Shown piece by piece: positions 7,948 to 15,487 of a DNA stretch of 64,000 nucleotides. The notes beneath the pieces are model-generated. The model was given only the letters and a program-made list of their open reading frames with translations. It ran no database searches and had not been told where the DNA came from. The DNA is from BACL27 sp964203235 (GTDB lineage Bacteria > Actinomycetota > Acidimicrobiia > Acidimicrobiales > Ilumatobacteraceae), in contig CAXNLE010000002.1 of NCBI GenBank assembly GCA_964203235.1, positions 965,890 to 1,029,889 on the forward strand, given 5' to 3'. A program made the position numbers and the translations under genes. The first letter of the stretch is position 1. The number at the start of each line of letters is the position of its first letter.

Positions 7948-7975
7948 TTACGTTTCTCAGTATCGTGAGACGCCG

Positions 7976-8875
7976 ATGACAAATAAATATTCAACAATCT
8001 CGTTTCTATCTGATTATGGAACACGCGATGAGTTTGTTGGCGTCGTCAAAAGTGTGATCTATGAAATTGCTCCGAGCTGTCGTGTGGTTGACCTAACGCA
8101 CGAAATTGAACCGTTTGATGTTCGTGCCGGCTCACTGAGCCTTGCGCGATGTGTGTCGTATGTCGCGAGTGGTGTTGTGCTCGCAGTTGTTGATCCAGGA
8201 GTTGGTTCAAGCCGACGTGCAATCGCTGTTGAAGTTGCAGATGGCAAAGGTGTTTTCGTTGGCCCAGATAATGGATTATTGGCGATGGCTATCGCATTGG
8301 CTGGTGGTGCTGGGCGAGCAGTTTGCTTAACCAATACTGATTATCATCTCGAGGCGCCAGGCGAAACATTTGCTGGTCGAGATATTTTTGGACCGGTTGC
8401 CGCACATCTTTGCAACGGGGTTGATCTCAGTGAGCTCGGAGAGTTAATTGACCCAGCTTTATTGCTGCCAGGTGTTGTGCCTTTGCCACGAGAAGAAAAA
8501 GGTTCATTGCACGGCGAGGTCACCTGGGTTGATCGCTTTGGCAATTGTCAACTCAACATTGGGCCAGACGAAGTGACTAATTTTGGTGAGGTCGTGCGCG
8601 TTGAAATCGGTTCTCTATTGAGTGGTGCGAGTGCATCTCGCGAACCGATTGTGCGAGTATTAAAAATTGTTCGGAGTTATGACCAGATTGGGAGTGGGCT
8701 TGGGTTAGTAATTGACTCATATGGGATGCTTTCGCTTTGTGTAGATCGTGGATCGGCAGCAAATGAGTTACAAATTGGTCAAGGAGATTTGATCGTTCTG
8801 TCTGCCCCTACCGATTCGCCTAGTCAAGATCCGGCATCTGTGACCACATCAGTAAAAATAAGTCCGACTCGTTAA
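7976..8875 (+). CDS. SAM hydroxide adenosyltransferase (DUF62 / SAM hydrolase)
   Basis: Family members hydrolyse S-adenosylmethionine to adenosine and methionine; fluorinases and chlorinases are relatives. The 299 residues show FLSDYGTRDEFVG near the start, DLTHEIEPFD, VVDPGVGSSRR, FVGPDNGLL, AGRDIFGPVAAHL and, in the C-terminal barrel, VDRFGNCQLNI. Those are the SAM-site motifs of the hydroxide-using branch. I choose ATG 7976; the longer frame from 7913 would translate part of the folded leader. The stop TAA lies inside the -10 of the small peptide gene downstream. Control by the upstream RNA is likely but unproven. Confidence 0.9.
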   Translation: MTNKYSTISFLSDYGTRDEFVGVVKSVIYEIAPSCRVVDLTHEIEPFDVRAGSLSLARCVSYVASGVVLAVVDPGVGSSRRAIAVEVADGKGVFVGPDNGLLAMAIALAGGAGRAVCLTNTDYHLEAPGETFAGRDIFGPVAAHLCNGVDLSELGELIDPALLLPGVVPLPREEKGSLHGEVTWVDRFGNCQLNIGPDEVTNFGEVVRVEIGSLLSGASASREPIVRVLKIVRSYDQIGSGLGLVIDSYGMLSLCVDRGSAANELQIGQGDLIVLSAPTDSPSQDPASVTTSVKISPTR

Positions 8876-8878
8876 TCT
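8873..8878 (+). promoter_or_regulatory. -10 hexamer for small peptide gene
   Basis: TAATCT, whose first three bases are the stop codon of the SAM hydrolase, followed by seven bases and ATG 8886. Leaderless geometry. Confidence 0.45.
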
Positions 8879-8885
8879 TGAGATC

Positions 8886-8969
8886 ATGCGACCTGCGACA
8901 ACTCTGACGATTGCTTTGTTACTACTGGTTATTTTTGCGGCGGGCATTGGCTCACTTGTGATTCGCTAG
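8886..8969 (+). CDS. 27-residue single-pass membrane peptide
   Basis: A short open frame starting MRPATTLTIALLLLVIF and ending SLVIR. It is one basic residue followed by an almost unbroken hydrophobic helix of about 20 residues, with a terminal arginine. A TAATCT hexamer seven bases before its ATG gives the same leaderless geometry as larger genes here, which is the main reason to believe it is expressed. The gene after it runs the opposite way and ends 6 bases downstream. Function unknown; it resembles small membrane peptides that bind or stabilise larger membrane proteins only in general shape. Confidence 0.5.
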   Translation: MRPATTLTIALLLLVIFAAGIGSLVIR

Positions 8970-8975
8970 TTTCTG

Positions 8976-9755
8976 TTAGTTGTTGCGCGCAGATGAATTA
9001 TCTTTTGCGTTAACTCGAGTCGAATTGCTAGCAACCAAAAATCCTGAAAATAAAATACATACGCCGATTAGTAATGTGATGGCAAACGCTCGATCTTTAC
9101 CAAGGCGACCAGCGAAAGATCCACTCGCCGAAAGCACAATTGTGCCTGTCGCAACAAGAACGTTGCCGAGCGCCAACCGTTTTGGTGAATAAACAATCCG
9201 TACATTTTTTTGTGACATGGTTGGTGTTGCTTTTCGGATCACCCTAAAAGTTGACCACAGTGCACCAAAAATTACTATCAGTGCCGGCACACCAGAACCA
9301 ACGGCGGCAAGAACTCGCGGGGCAACACCAAATAATTGACGCGCCGAAGGAAACTCGCCATCAACTATTTCTCGTTTCGCAGGCGCAATTAACACAACAC
9401 CAATAGAAAATGTACTCAGACTTGTTAAATATTTACGAACACGGTCGCCAGTAGTTTTGCTGGTCAACAAATAAATTGTGCCTAGTGCTAGCCATGCAAC
9501 GTTGAGTACTGCACCAGAAACAAAAAAGATTCTAAATATAAATAATGTCCAGCCAGTTGTTTCGGCCCACCACAAAGCCAGTGAACCGACTGCAAAAAGA
9601 ATCATCGCAATTGTCCAAGCCAAGTCGTGCGACTGACCACGAAGTTGCCAGCGATCAAACGTAATTAATGCAAATGCGAAGGCAACAAGCGCGGCTGTGC
9701 CCGCAAGCGTTGCATTAGTTTGATTAATTGAGGCCGTAAAGACTGCGATTAGCAT
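8976..9755 (-). CDS. Polytopic membrane protein of unknown function
   Basis: 259 residues with about seven hydrophobic segments, among them VAFAFALITF, WTIAMILFAVGSLALWW, FRIFFVSGAVLNVAWLALG, GVPALIVIFGALW and ITLLIGVCILFSGFLVAS, and a short polar tail ending SSARNN. I do not recognise the family. There are no obvious catalytic motifs, heme ligands or transport signatures. ATG 9755 has TATCGT six bases upstream. It is divergent from rex across 100 bases that hold the Rex-like operator, so Rex could influence it too. Confidence 0.7.
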   Translation of the reverse strand: MLIAVFTASINQTNATLAGTAALVAFAFALITFDRWQLRGQSHDLAWTIAMILFAVGSLALWWAETTGWTLFIFRIFFVSGAVLNVAWLALGTIYLLTSKTTGDRVRKYLTSLSTFSIGVVLIAPAKREIVDGEFPSARQLFGVAPRVLAAVGSGVPALIVIFGALWSTFRVIRKATPTMSQKNVRIVYSPKRLALGNVLVATGTIVLSASGSFAGRLGKDRAFAITLLIGVCILFSGFLVASNSTRVNAKDNSSARNN

Positions 9756-9761
9756 TACCGA

Positions 9762-9767
9762 ACGATA
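9762..9767 (-). promoter_or_regulatory. -10 hexamer for the membrane protein gene
   Basis: TATCGT on the minus strand, six bases before ATG 9755; leaderless geometry. Confidence 0.5.
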
Positions 9768-9818
9768 ACTCTGGTGACAAAAGTCTTGACCAACTCAACG
9801 CTAAAAGATGCGTTTGAC

Positions 9819-9838
9819 TTAGTGAATTAATGCACTAA
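9819..9838 (+). promoter_or_regulatory. Rex-type operator upstream of rex
   Basis: TTAGTGAATTAATGCACTAA is a 20-bp palindrome with one mismatched pair (A7/G14). Its core GTGAA-N4-TGCAC is one base from the known Rex site GTGAA-N4-TTCAC. It lies directly upstream of the -10 TACCCT of rex and next to TTGACT (9814-9819), so bound Rex would block polymerase. Autoregulation of rex by NADH/NAD+ ratio is known in Streptomyces. Confidence 0.75.
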
Positions 9839-9842
9839 GCCC

Positions 9843-9848
9843 TACCCT
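9843..9848 (+). promoter_or_regulatory. -10 hexamer of the rex promoter
   Basis: TACCCT followed by seven bases and ATG 9856. Leaderless geometry; the Rex operator ends five bases upstream. Confidence 0.55.
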
Positions 9849-9855
9849 AGAAAGC

Positions 9856-10548
9856 ATGACGCAACTTCAACGACGCAAAATTCCGGACGCAGCAATTGCT
9901 CGTTTGCCGGTCTATCTGCAGATTCTCAATAACCTCGCGGCAACAAATGTTCTTCGATTTTCTAGCGATGAGCTTGCTGCACTTGCAGGAGTAAACGCAG
10001 CCAAGGTGCGAAAAGATCTCTCGTACCTCGGAAGTTACGGGACTCGAGGTGTTGGATATGAAGTTTCATATCTGACTCACCAAATAAAACGTGAATTGGG
10101 ATTGATGCGTGAATGGAATGTAGTGGTTGTTGGCGCTGGAAATTTGGGATGTGCACTTGCCAAATTTGATGGCTTTTTGTCGCGTGGGTTTCCAGTTATT
10201 GCAATCGTTGACAACGACCCAAAAAAAATTGGTCGAACTACAAGTTCGCTAACAGTTGGTGATGTGAAAGATCTTAAAAATATTGTCCGAGATGAGAAAA
10301 TAAGTATTGGTGTGATCACCACTTCTTCGGCGGCGTCACAGGCTGCAGCCGACGCACTTGTAGAAGCAGGCATCACGTCTATTCTTAACTTTGCTCCAGT
10401 TGTGTTGTCTACGCCAAGCAGTGTTTCGGTGCGCAGTGTCGATCTCGGGGTTGAGTTGCAGATCTTGAGTTACTTCGAGCAAATGAGACTTGAAACAGGC
10501 GGCAAATCTGAAAATGCGCCACAACTCAACACTGTTGGTGCTCGCTAA
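9856..10548 (+). CDS. rex: Redox-sensing transcriptional repressor Rex
   Basis: A dimeric repressor that senses the NADH/NAD+ ratio and controls respiratory and fermentative genes. 230 residues: a winged helix (about 1-80) with RKIPDAAIARLPVYLQIL and AKVRKDLSYLGSYGTRGVGY, the DNA-reading part typical of the family, then a Rossmann domain with VVGAGNLGCALAKF and IAIVDNDPKKIG, and a C-terminal swapped helix (VELQILSYFEQMRLE). A palindromic operator precedes it. The two complex I clusters and the bc genes in this window are plausible targets. Confidence 0.96.
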   Translation: MTQLQRRKIPDAAIARLPVYLQILNNLAATNVLRFSSDELAALAGVNAAKVRKDLSYLGSYGTRGVGYEVSYLTHQIKRELGLMREWNVVVVGAGNLGCALAKFDGFLSRGFPVIAIVDNDPKKIGRTTSSLTVGDVKDLKNIVRDEKISIGVITTSSAASQAAADALVEAGITSILNFAPVVLSTPSSVSVRSVDLGVELQILSYFEQMRLETGGKSENAPQLNTVGAR

Positions 10549-10582
10549 CTTTTAGTTATCTAGCCATTTCGCTGATTCTCAG

Positions 10583-10588
10583 TATTAT
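10583..10588 (+). promoter_or_regulatory. -10 hexamer for lipoprotein gene
   Basis: TATTAT, six bases before GTG 10595. The best -10 match among the leaderless starts in the window. Confidence 0.5.
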
Positions 10589-10594
10589 TGCCTA

Positions 10595-11221
10595 GTGCGT
10601 CAGTTGCTAAATTCGCGTCTTTGGCTTGCACTCGGTTTACTTACAGTCTCAGGATTTTTCTTATTCATCATTTCGTGTAATGACTGCTTTGGTCGTGGAT
10701 CAGATGTTGCAGTGATGCAAGGTTCGGTAGAAAAAAATATTGAACTTGTCGCGGTTATTTCAACATTTTCGACAGCCGACGGATTATCAATCGAAAATGG
10801 TCGCACGGTAACTGATGCGGTCTTACGTCTGGATGACGGTCGAAGCGTATTCGTAGCGTCGGGAACGCCAGGTGAATTTGATTGCGCTGAGATTGCAAAA
10901 CGGTCATCGTGTGTGATGTTGGCGAATATGTTTGGTGATTCGGTGATGTGGTTTGCAATCGTAAACACAAACGGCAAAATGCCGACGCGTGTTCTTGAGT
11001 TACCAAGTCTTGTTGACATGCTTGATAACGGAGATCGAGGAGTGCTGGCAAATGGTTGGATTGTTCGACTTGCGTCGCCAACAGTCAAGACTTGTCGCGA
11101 CGACAGTGGCGCAAGCCGTATCAGTTTGCGCGAATTCATTAATATTTACTCACCAAGTCAAAGTATTTCAAAAATGAATCTGATTACAGATGAAGTTAGC
11201 GAAGTAGTTTGCTTGCTTTGA
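10595..11221 (+). CDS. Predicted lipoprotein, function unknown
   Basis: 208 residues. The N-terminus has a short basic segment (R8), a hydrophobic stretch (9-27) and FIISC with Cys28, which fits a lipobox, so the mature protein would be lipid-anchored outside the membrane. The rest is mostly beta-prone and carries about five further cysteines (C31, then spread), possibly disulfides. I recognise no domain. It follows rex by 46 bases but has its own TATTAT hexamer. It could also be a plain membrane-anchored protein. Confidence 0.65.
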   Translation: MRQLLNSRLWLALGLLTVSGFFLFIISCNDCFGRGSDVAVMQGSVEKNIELVAVISTFSTADGLSIENGRTVTDAVLRLDDGRSVFVASGTPGEFDCAEIAKRSSCVMLANMFGDSVMWFAIVNTNGKMPTRVLELPSLVDMLDNGDRGVLANGWIVRLASPTVKTCRDDSGASRISLREFINIYSPSQSISKMNLITDEVSEVVCLL

Positions 11222-11248
11222 TTACCGATTTCGTTTGATAAATAACGA

Positions 11249-12541
11249 TTAGGCGTCGGGCATTGCGCGGACGATCAATGCGGCAGCTTTGTAGGCAGCC
11301 TCGGCCGGGCCGATTTCGTCTGGTCGCAATAAATTAGCCATGATCCTCAGCACCCACTCCATAAGTGTTCGACTATGAATACCAGCTCGAGATAGTTCGC
11401 GCATCAGAACTGGGCGACCGATGATTCGTGCAAACAATCTGGCGACTTTGAAATATTGACCATATTCTTCTTCAACAATCTGGTCGTAACGTTTCAAGAT
11501 CATTGCATCTTTCTCAACCAACGCATCGTGCAATACCTCAGCAGCGATATGAGCAGTCTCATAGGCGTAGTCAATTCCTTCTCCATTAAATGGGTTCACA
11601 CTGCCGGCTGCATCGCCGATAACAATGTGTGTGTTGCCAACTTTTGGTCCGACCGATCCGCCCATCGGGATTTTGCCGCTGGTGGCTTTGCACTCAGGTT
11701 GAGTTGGATCAATTTCCCAGCGGTCGGCAACCATATGGGCATAAGAATCAAGCAAATGCGAAGTATTGACATCCTTAAAGTTTTTGAAAGTTGAAAGAAG
11801 TCCAACGCCGATATTTATGGTGCCGTCACCAACCGGAAATATCCATCCGTAGCCAGGCATTGATTTACCATTGCGGTCCTTAACATCTAACGCCGACTCA
11901 ATCCACGGTTCGTCGTGTCTCGGACTCTTCCAATAAGTACGAATCGCCGTACCATACGGCCAAGATTTTTCACGTGAGGTTCCGATTGCGCGACCAAATC
12001 GCGAGTTCGCACCGTCAGCGATAATCACATATTGCGCGTGAATTGCAAATGTGTTGCCATCAAGTTTGTTCGTCACCATTGCACCACGCACACAGTCGTT
12101 CTCGATGATTGGTGAAATAGCTTCATGTTCTTCGAGAAGTTTCGCACCAGCATCTTGCGCGTTTCGCGCGACCATCATGTCAAGTTCGCGCCTACGCACG
12201 ACGTATCCGTACTGCGGATAAATCGGATGAGTTGGCCAATTCAATTCGAGTGCTTTGCCATGCGCTGTTGCGCGAAGACCTTCGTAGCGATGAAACTGTG
12301 ACAACTGATTACTAAGGCCCATGTCGCCGAGTTCTTTAACGGCTCTAGGTGTAAGCCCATCGCCACAAGTTTTTTCTCGAGGAAACTTTTTGCGTTCAAT
12401 CACTGTTACATCGTGACCAAGTCGGGCCAACCAAAATCCGGCCGCCGCTCCGGCTGGGCCGCCGCCAACAACAAGTACTTCAGTGCGCAACACTTGTTGA
12501 ACTTCACCAGTGTTCTCTTGCGTCATAATCTCACTTTGCAT
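11249..12541 (-). CDS. Geranylgeranyl reductase family flavoprotein
   Basis: 430-residue FAD enzyme that reduces isoprenoid double bonds. It has the dinucleotide fold VVGGGPAGAAAGFWLARLG, the family motif ERKKFPREKTCGDGLTPRAV and the second FAD motif IGDAAGSVNPFNGEGIDYAYET. In mycobacteria a member (MenJ) saturates one isoprene unit of menaquinone. The bc complex and two complex I clusters next door make a menaquinone role attractive, but lipid chain reduction is also possible. ATG 12541 lies nine bases after TAGTCT; a second ATG five codons in is possible. Confidence 0.9.
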   Translation of the reverse strand: MQSEIMTQENTGEVQQVLRTEVLVVGGGPAGAAAGFWLARLGHDVTVIERKKFPREKTCGDGLTPRAVKELGDMGLSNQLSQFHRYEGLRATAHGKALELNWPTHPIYPQYGYVVRRRELDMMVARNAQDAGAKLLEEHEAISPIIENDCVRGAMVTNKLDGNTFAIHAQYVIIADGANSRFGRAIGTSREKSWPYGTAIRTYWKSPRHDEPWIESALDVKDRNGKSMPGYGWIFPVGDGTINIGVGLLSTFKNFKDVNTSHLLDSYAHMVADRWEIDPTQPECKATSGKIPMGGSVGPKVGNTHIVIGDAAGSVNPFNGEGIDYAYETAHIAAEVLHDALVEKDAMILKRYDQIVEEEYGQYFKVARLFARIIGRPVLMRELSRAGIHSRTLMEWVLRIMANLLRPDEIGPAEAAYKAAALIVRAMPDA

Positions 12542-12550
12542 CTAGCACCA

Positions 12551-12556
12551 AGACTA
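12551..12556 (-). promoter_or_regulatory. -10-like hexamer for geranylgeranyl reductase gene
   Basis: TAGTCT on the minus strand, nine bases before ATG 12541, suggesting a very short or absent leader. Confidence 0.4.
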
Positions 12557-12632
12557 AACAGATTTATTCGTTAACTACCAAATAAATGATGTGACGTTGC
12601 TCGCTAGGCGCGAACGAAAATCGGCTAGTTGA

Positions 12633-13454
12633 TTATTTGCCAGTTGGTCGAGGGTCGGTACCGACATGAGCGGGCGCCTCAGGCATTGAAGCGTAAGTTT
12701 CTGCGAGATTGTCGAAGTTAACCGAACCTGCCTCAAGACCAGCAAAAATCTCAGAACCAGGTGCGCACCATCGGTCAAATTCTGCTTTCCACTCTTCGCT
12801 CATTGGGTCTGCGCCACTTAACTCATAGCGCTCGTGACAAACAACGCCGAGAATTTCTGCATCGGTTAAGCCACCACCATATTTCTCACCTTGTTGTGGC
12901 ATCGGGTTTCCGTTATACGAAAGAGGTGCGTGTGCACCACCATCTCGATCTGGGTTGCCATAAATTTTTAGCCCAGCAGAAACGTATTCTTGCGTGCCCG
13001 TATAAACAAAATTAATCATGTCTTCAATTTTTGGAAAAGTCTTAAGAACTTCACCTTGATACAGAACTCGACCAGCCCCGCCAGCGCCTGCGGCACCATG
13101 ACAACCCGCACAAGATCCGTAGACACCCGCGCCTACTGCAAGTGGTCCTTCAACAATTTTTTCTTGTGGTTGAATCGCAAGCACATACAACAGCGCCCAA
13201 AGTGGCAACAAACTTAAAGTAGCCATCGCCCAAAATGGAATCTTCTTTCGTGTATTTGCCGCAACAACATATGCAGGATCTGGTGGTGGAGGTGGCGGCA
13301 AAATCGCAGCGCTTACAACTGGTTTTGTTTCTTCGACTTTCACCAGCACATTTTTTGAAGCAGTTGCGCCGTCTCCGGAGTCGGATGTCTTGCCAGCGGC
13401 TTTGTCACGTGCCTCTTGTGCACGCTTAAGTAGATGCTCGGGTATTCCTGCCAC
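12633..13454 (-). CDS. Membrane-anchored monoheme cytochrome c
   Basis: 273 residues. An N-terminal soluble part begins MAGIPEHLLKRAQEAR, the same 16 residues that open the subunit IV protein at 15487, followed by a linker with six prolines (53-58), one membrane helix (about 74-94) and an outward heme domain with CAGCH at 115-119 and a likely Met185 ligand. A later lone VVCHERY is not a heme motif. It is probably an electron carrier for, or part of, the bc complex encoded divergently. GTG 13454 has AGGAG four bases upstream; this start also aligns the shared N-terminus. A TTG at 13466 is possible but weaker. Confidence 0.85.
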   Translation of the reverse strand: MAGIPEHLLKRAQEARDKAAGKTSDSGDGATASKNVLVKVEETKPVVSAAILPPPPPPDPAYVVAANTRKKIPFWAMATLSLLPLWALLYVLAIQPQEKIVEGPLAVGAGVYGSCAGCHGAAGAGGAGRVLYQGEVLKTFPKIEDMINFVYTGTQEYVSAGLKIYGNPDRDGGAHAPLSYNGNPMPQQGEKYGGGLTDAEILGVVCHERYELSGADPMSEEWKAEFDRWCAPGSEIFAGLEAGSVNFDNLAETYASMPEAPAHVGTDPRPTGK

Positions 13455-13789
13455 TGCGCTCCTCAACTCATTTTAATGAAATACTTCTTACTTAAATTCT
13501 TCTTACTTAAATACCTAGTACTTAAATTGTTGGCGATTTAATCTTCACTGCGTTTGCCTTAATAGGTTAGACGCAAGTCAGGCTGATGCGAGAAGTTCAC
13601 TAGCGCACAACCACTAAAGCAACATCATTAATCGAAATCGGTACGTTCATATCGTGTTGAGCAATCGTGAAATTCTGTGACTAAAAAGCCTCGCAATGTT
13701 TATCAAAAAGCAGGTGTTGGTTATCTCGGGGATTATCTTGACGACTAGGCTAAAAACAGATTTTAAGAGGAAAGGCAAGCCCTCAACTA
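13455..13789. other. 335-base divergent control region between cytochrome c and bc-nuo block
   Basis: No convincing open frame. Next to the cytochrome c gene are AGGAG and, on the minus strand, TAAAAT near 13471-13476, a candidate -10. Three direct repeats follow (separate entry). On the plus strand TAGGCT at 13747-13752 could be the -10 of the bc-nuo transcript, leaving a leader of some 30 bases with a purine-rich AAGAGGAAAGGCAAG (about 13765-13779). I see no Rex palindrome and no stable hairpin. Confidence 0.5.
13489..13527 (+). repeat. Three direct repeats of TACTTAAAT, 15-base period
   Basis: TACTTAAAT occurs at 13489-13497, 13504-13512 and 13519-13527; the first two share the longer TTCTTACTTAAAT. 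The exact 15-base spacing just upstream of the cytochrome c promoter suggests cooperative binding sites for a regulator, though A/T-rich drift cannot be excluded. Confidence 0.55.
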
Positions 13790-14266
13790 ATGCTCGCAAT
13801 TGACATTCTCAGATGGCCAGGAGTCAACCAGGCCTTTATTTTTTCTGCGGTATTTACGACCTTGCTCAGCCTTGCCGTAATTCCGATTGGCAAGCGTCGG
13901 AAGTTTGATCGCAAGGCAACTTGGGGCGAAGCGATGGTTGGTGCTGCGTATGTTTTTGCTGTTTTGTTTTTAGTTTTCGGTGTTGTGCCTCACCAGTTCA
14001 TCGACCACGCAGATAAAGATTTAGGTTGGCGCAAAGACAAACTCGTCTACGGTCCATTCAATATTTTGAAGCCAGACACTGTTGGTGGAAGTTTTCCAAT
14101 CATGATTAGTTATGAAGCGATTCGCGACATTGTGGTTGTAGTCATCCATGTTTATTACATCGGTCTGATGATTTATCTATTTAGTTGGTGGCAGAAGCGT
14201 GGAGAAGTAGTCACTAAAGAAGTAGCAACTTCGACTTACGGACGTCCACTAGTGAAGAGAAGTTGA
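13790..14266 (+). CDS. Small three-helix membrane protein leading the bc operon
   Basis: 158 residues with three hydrophobic helices: about 14-33, 49-67 and 108-133. A polar loop between helices 2 and 3 contains LVYGPFNILKPDTVGGSFP. No heme, iron-sulfur or quinone motif is visible. It is the first gene of the block and lies three bases before the ferredoxin gene, so it may be the membrane anchor for the ferredoxin or an accessory bc subunit. I do not recognise the family. The ATG follows a purine-rich stretch. Confidence 0.75.
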   Translation: MLAIDILRWPGVNQAFIFSAVFTTLLSLAVIPIGKRRKFDRKATWGEAMVGAAYVFAVLFLVFGVVPHQFIDHADKDLGWRKDKLVYGPFNILKPDTVGGSFPIMISYEAIRDIVVVVIHVYYIGLMIYLFSWWQKRGEVVTKEVATSTYGRPLVKRS

Positions 14267-14269
14267 GTC

Positions 14270-14683
14270 ATGGCAAAAACTGACGCAAACCCACCGATGA
14301 TGCCGTATACGGATGATTACCAACTCGTTGAGGTGGACGCTGAATATCTGAGTAAAGCAGTCAAGCCAAAACAATTCATACATATTGATCAGTCTGAATG
14401 CATCATGTGCGAAGGCTGTGTTGATATTTGTCCATGGAAGTGCATCTTCATGGTTTCGCCAGAAGCAATCACACAAGCTGACGGCACTGAGTTGCCAGGT
14501 GATGATCCTTCAGACAAGGTTGTGTTTATTATTGACGATGATGTTTGCACGCGTTGTGCGTTGTGCGTTGATCGTTGTCCAACAGGAGTAATTATTTTGG
14601 GCAAGGTTGGCGTTGCGCCAGCGACTGGCGAAACTCATATGCGAACGAATAATCATGGCTATTCATACGGCATGCGATTTTAA
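14270..14683 (+). CDS. 2x[4Fe-4S] ferredoxin in the bc operon
   Basis: 137 residues, soluble. Two cluster-binding motifs: C44-x2-C47-x2-C50-x3-C54-P and C93-x2-C96-x2-C99-x3-C103-P, separated by an unusually long linker of about 38 residues, plus extra N-terminal (about 40) and C-terminal (about 30) segments. It sits between a small membrane protein and cytochrome b and is probably a subunit or partner of the quinol-cytochrome c complex. It could also be the donor for the second complex I, which lacks its NADH module. No lipid or export signal is seen, so it is cytoplasmic. Confidence 0.88.
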   Translation: MAKTDANPPMMPYTDDYQLVEVDAEYLSKAVKPKQFIHIDQSECIMCEGCVDICPWKCIFMVSPEAITQADGTELPGDDPSDKVVFIIDDDVCTRCALCVDRCPTGVIILGKVGVAPATGETHMRTNNHGYSYGMRF

Positions 14684-14701
14684 GAACGGAGAATAAATTA
14701 A

Positions 14702-15487
14702 ATGGTGCAAATGCTTGAACAGAAATCGCGTCTAACATTTAAAGATCGCGCGACAAAATTAAATGAATCATTGCAGGGCAGCCAAGCTTGGAACTCGATA
14801 TTCCGACCAGGTTCTATTTTCCGCAAGGGTTACTCAGACTCGCCAAGAAACCGTTCGTATGTAGTTATGAACTCTGTGCTGTATCACTTGCACCCAGTAA
14901 AAGTAAAGCGTCACGCTGTCAAAGTCAGTTACACACTGTGCTTGGGTGGCTTGAGTTTCTTTTTGTTCATCTTGTTGACGATCACCGGAATTTTCTTAAT
15001 GTTTTTCTACCGTCCAACATCAGCGAACGCTTGGCAAGACATTCAGTCGTTGCACACGTCGGTGACCTTTGGACTAATGGTTAGAAACATGCATCGATGG
15101 GCAGCGCACTTAATGGTGTTGGCGGTGTTCTTGCACATGGCACGTGTTTTTTATCATGGTGCGTATAAAGCGCCTCGCGAGTTCAACTGGGTGATCGGCG
15201 TAATTTTGCTGACACTCACACTTTTGCTTTCGTTCACCGGATACTTGTTGCCATGGGATCAACTTGCGCTATGGGCAGTAGCGGTGGGTACCAACATGAT
15301 GGGATACTCGCCAGTGATTGGTTCACAAGTTCGTTTCGTTTTGCTCGGTGGAGTAGAGATCGGACCAGAAACTCTTCTGCGATGGTATGTTTTGCACGTC
15401 TTACTTTTCCCATTCGTTACTGTCATCTTCCTCGCGATCCATTTCTGGCGCGTGCGTAAAGACGGCGGAATCTCAGGACCTCTCTGA
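14702..15487 (+). CDS. qcrB: Cytochrome b, b6-type (N-terminal heme half)
   Basis: Core of the menaquinol:cytochrome c reductase, 261 residues with four helices. Heme b ligands are H131-x13-H145 in helix B and H232-x14-H247 in helix D; the 14-residue spacing is the b6 type. Cys80 in LCLGG aligns with the cysteine that binds heme c_i covalently in b6f and Bacillus-type complexes, and FFYRPT follows as in b6. Ordinary actinobacterial QcrB is one long fused chain, so this split form is unusual for the phylum. The N-terminal 60 residues are soluble. Its stop overlaps the subunit IV start by one base. Confidence 0.93.
   Translation: MVQMLEQKSRLTFKDRATKLNESLQGSQAWNSIFRPGSIFRKGYSDSPRNRSYVVMNSVLYHLHPVKVKRHAVKVSYTLCLGGLSFFLFILLTITGIFLMFFYRPTSANAWQDIQSLHTSVTFGLMVRNMHRWAAHLMVLAVFLHMARVFYHGAYKAPREFNWVIGVILLTLTLLLSFTGYLLPWDQLALWAVAVGTNMMGYSPVIGSQVRFVLLGGVEIGPETLLRWYVLHVLLFPFVTVIFLAIHFWRVRKDGGISGPL

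Noticed and set aside
7840..7975. Leader as a SAM-I, SAM-IV or guanidine-III riboswitch
   Set aside because: A few short stretches look similar (CCGGACG, GGTAACCC), but the conserved cores and helix order of those classes could not be traced. Kept as an unassigned structured RNA.
10600..11139. 179-codon open frame on the minus strand
   Set aside because: It is wholly antisense to the lipoprotein gene, which has a signal sequence and a promoter; the antisense frame has neither and shows low-complexity Ser/Arg composition.
13481..13530. TACTTAAAT repeats as a CRISPR or tandem array
   Set aside because: The unit is nine bases with six-base gaps and only three copies; no cas genes are nearby. 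Regulatory repeats fit better.
13455..13789. Rex operator in the bc-nuo promoter region
   Set aside because: GTGA and TTCAC half-sites occur, but none pair into the GTGAA-N4-TTCAC geometry.
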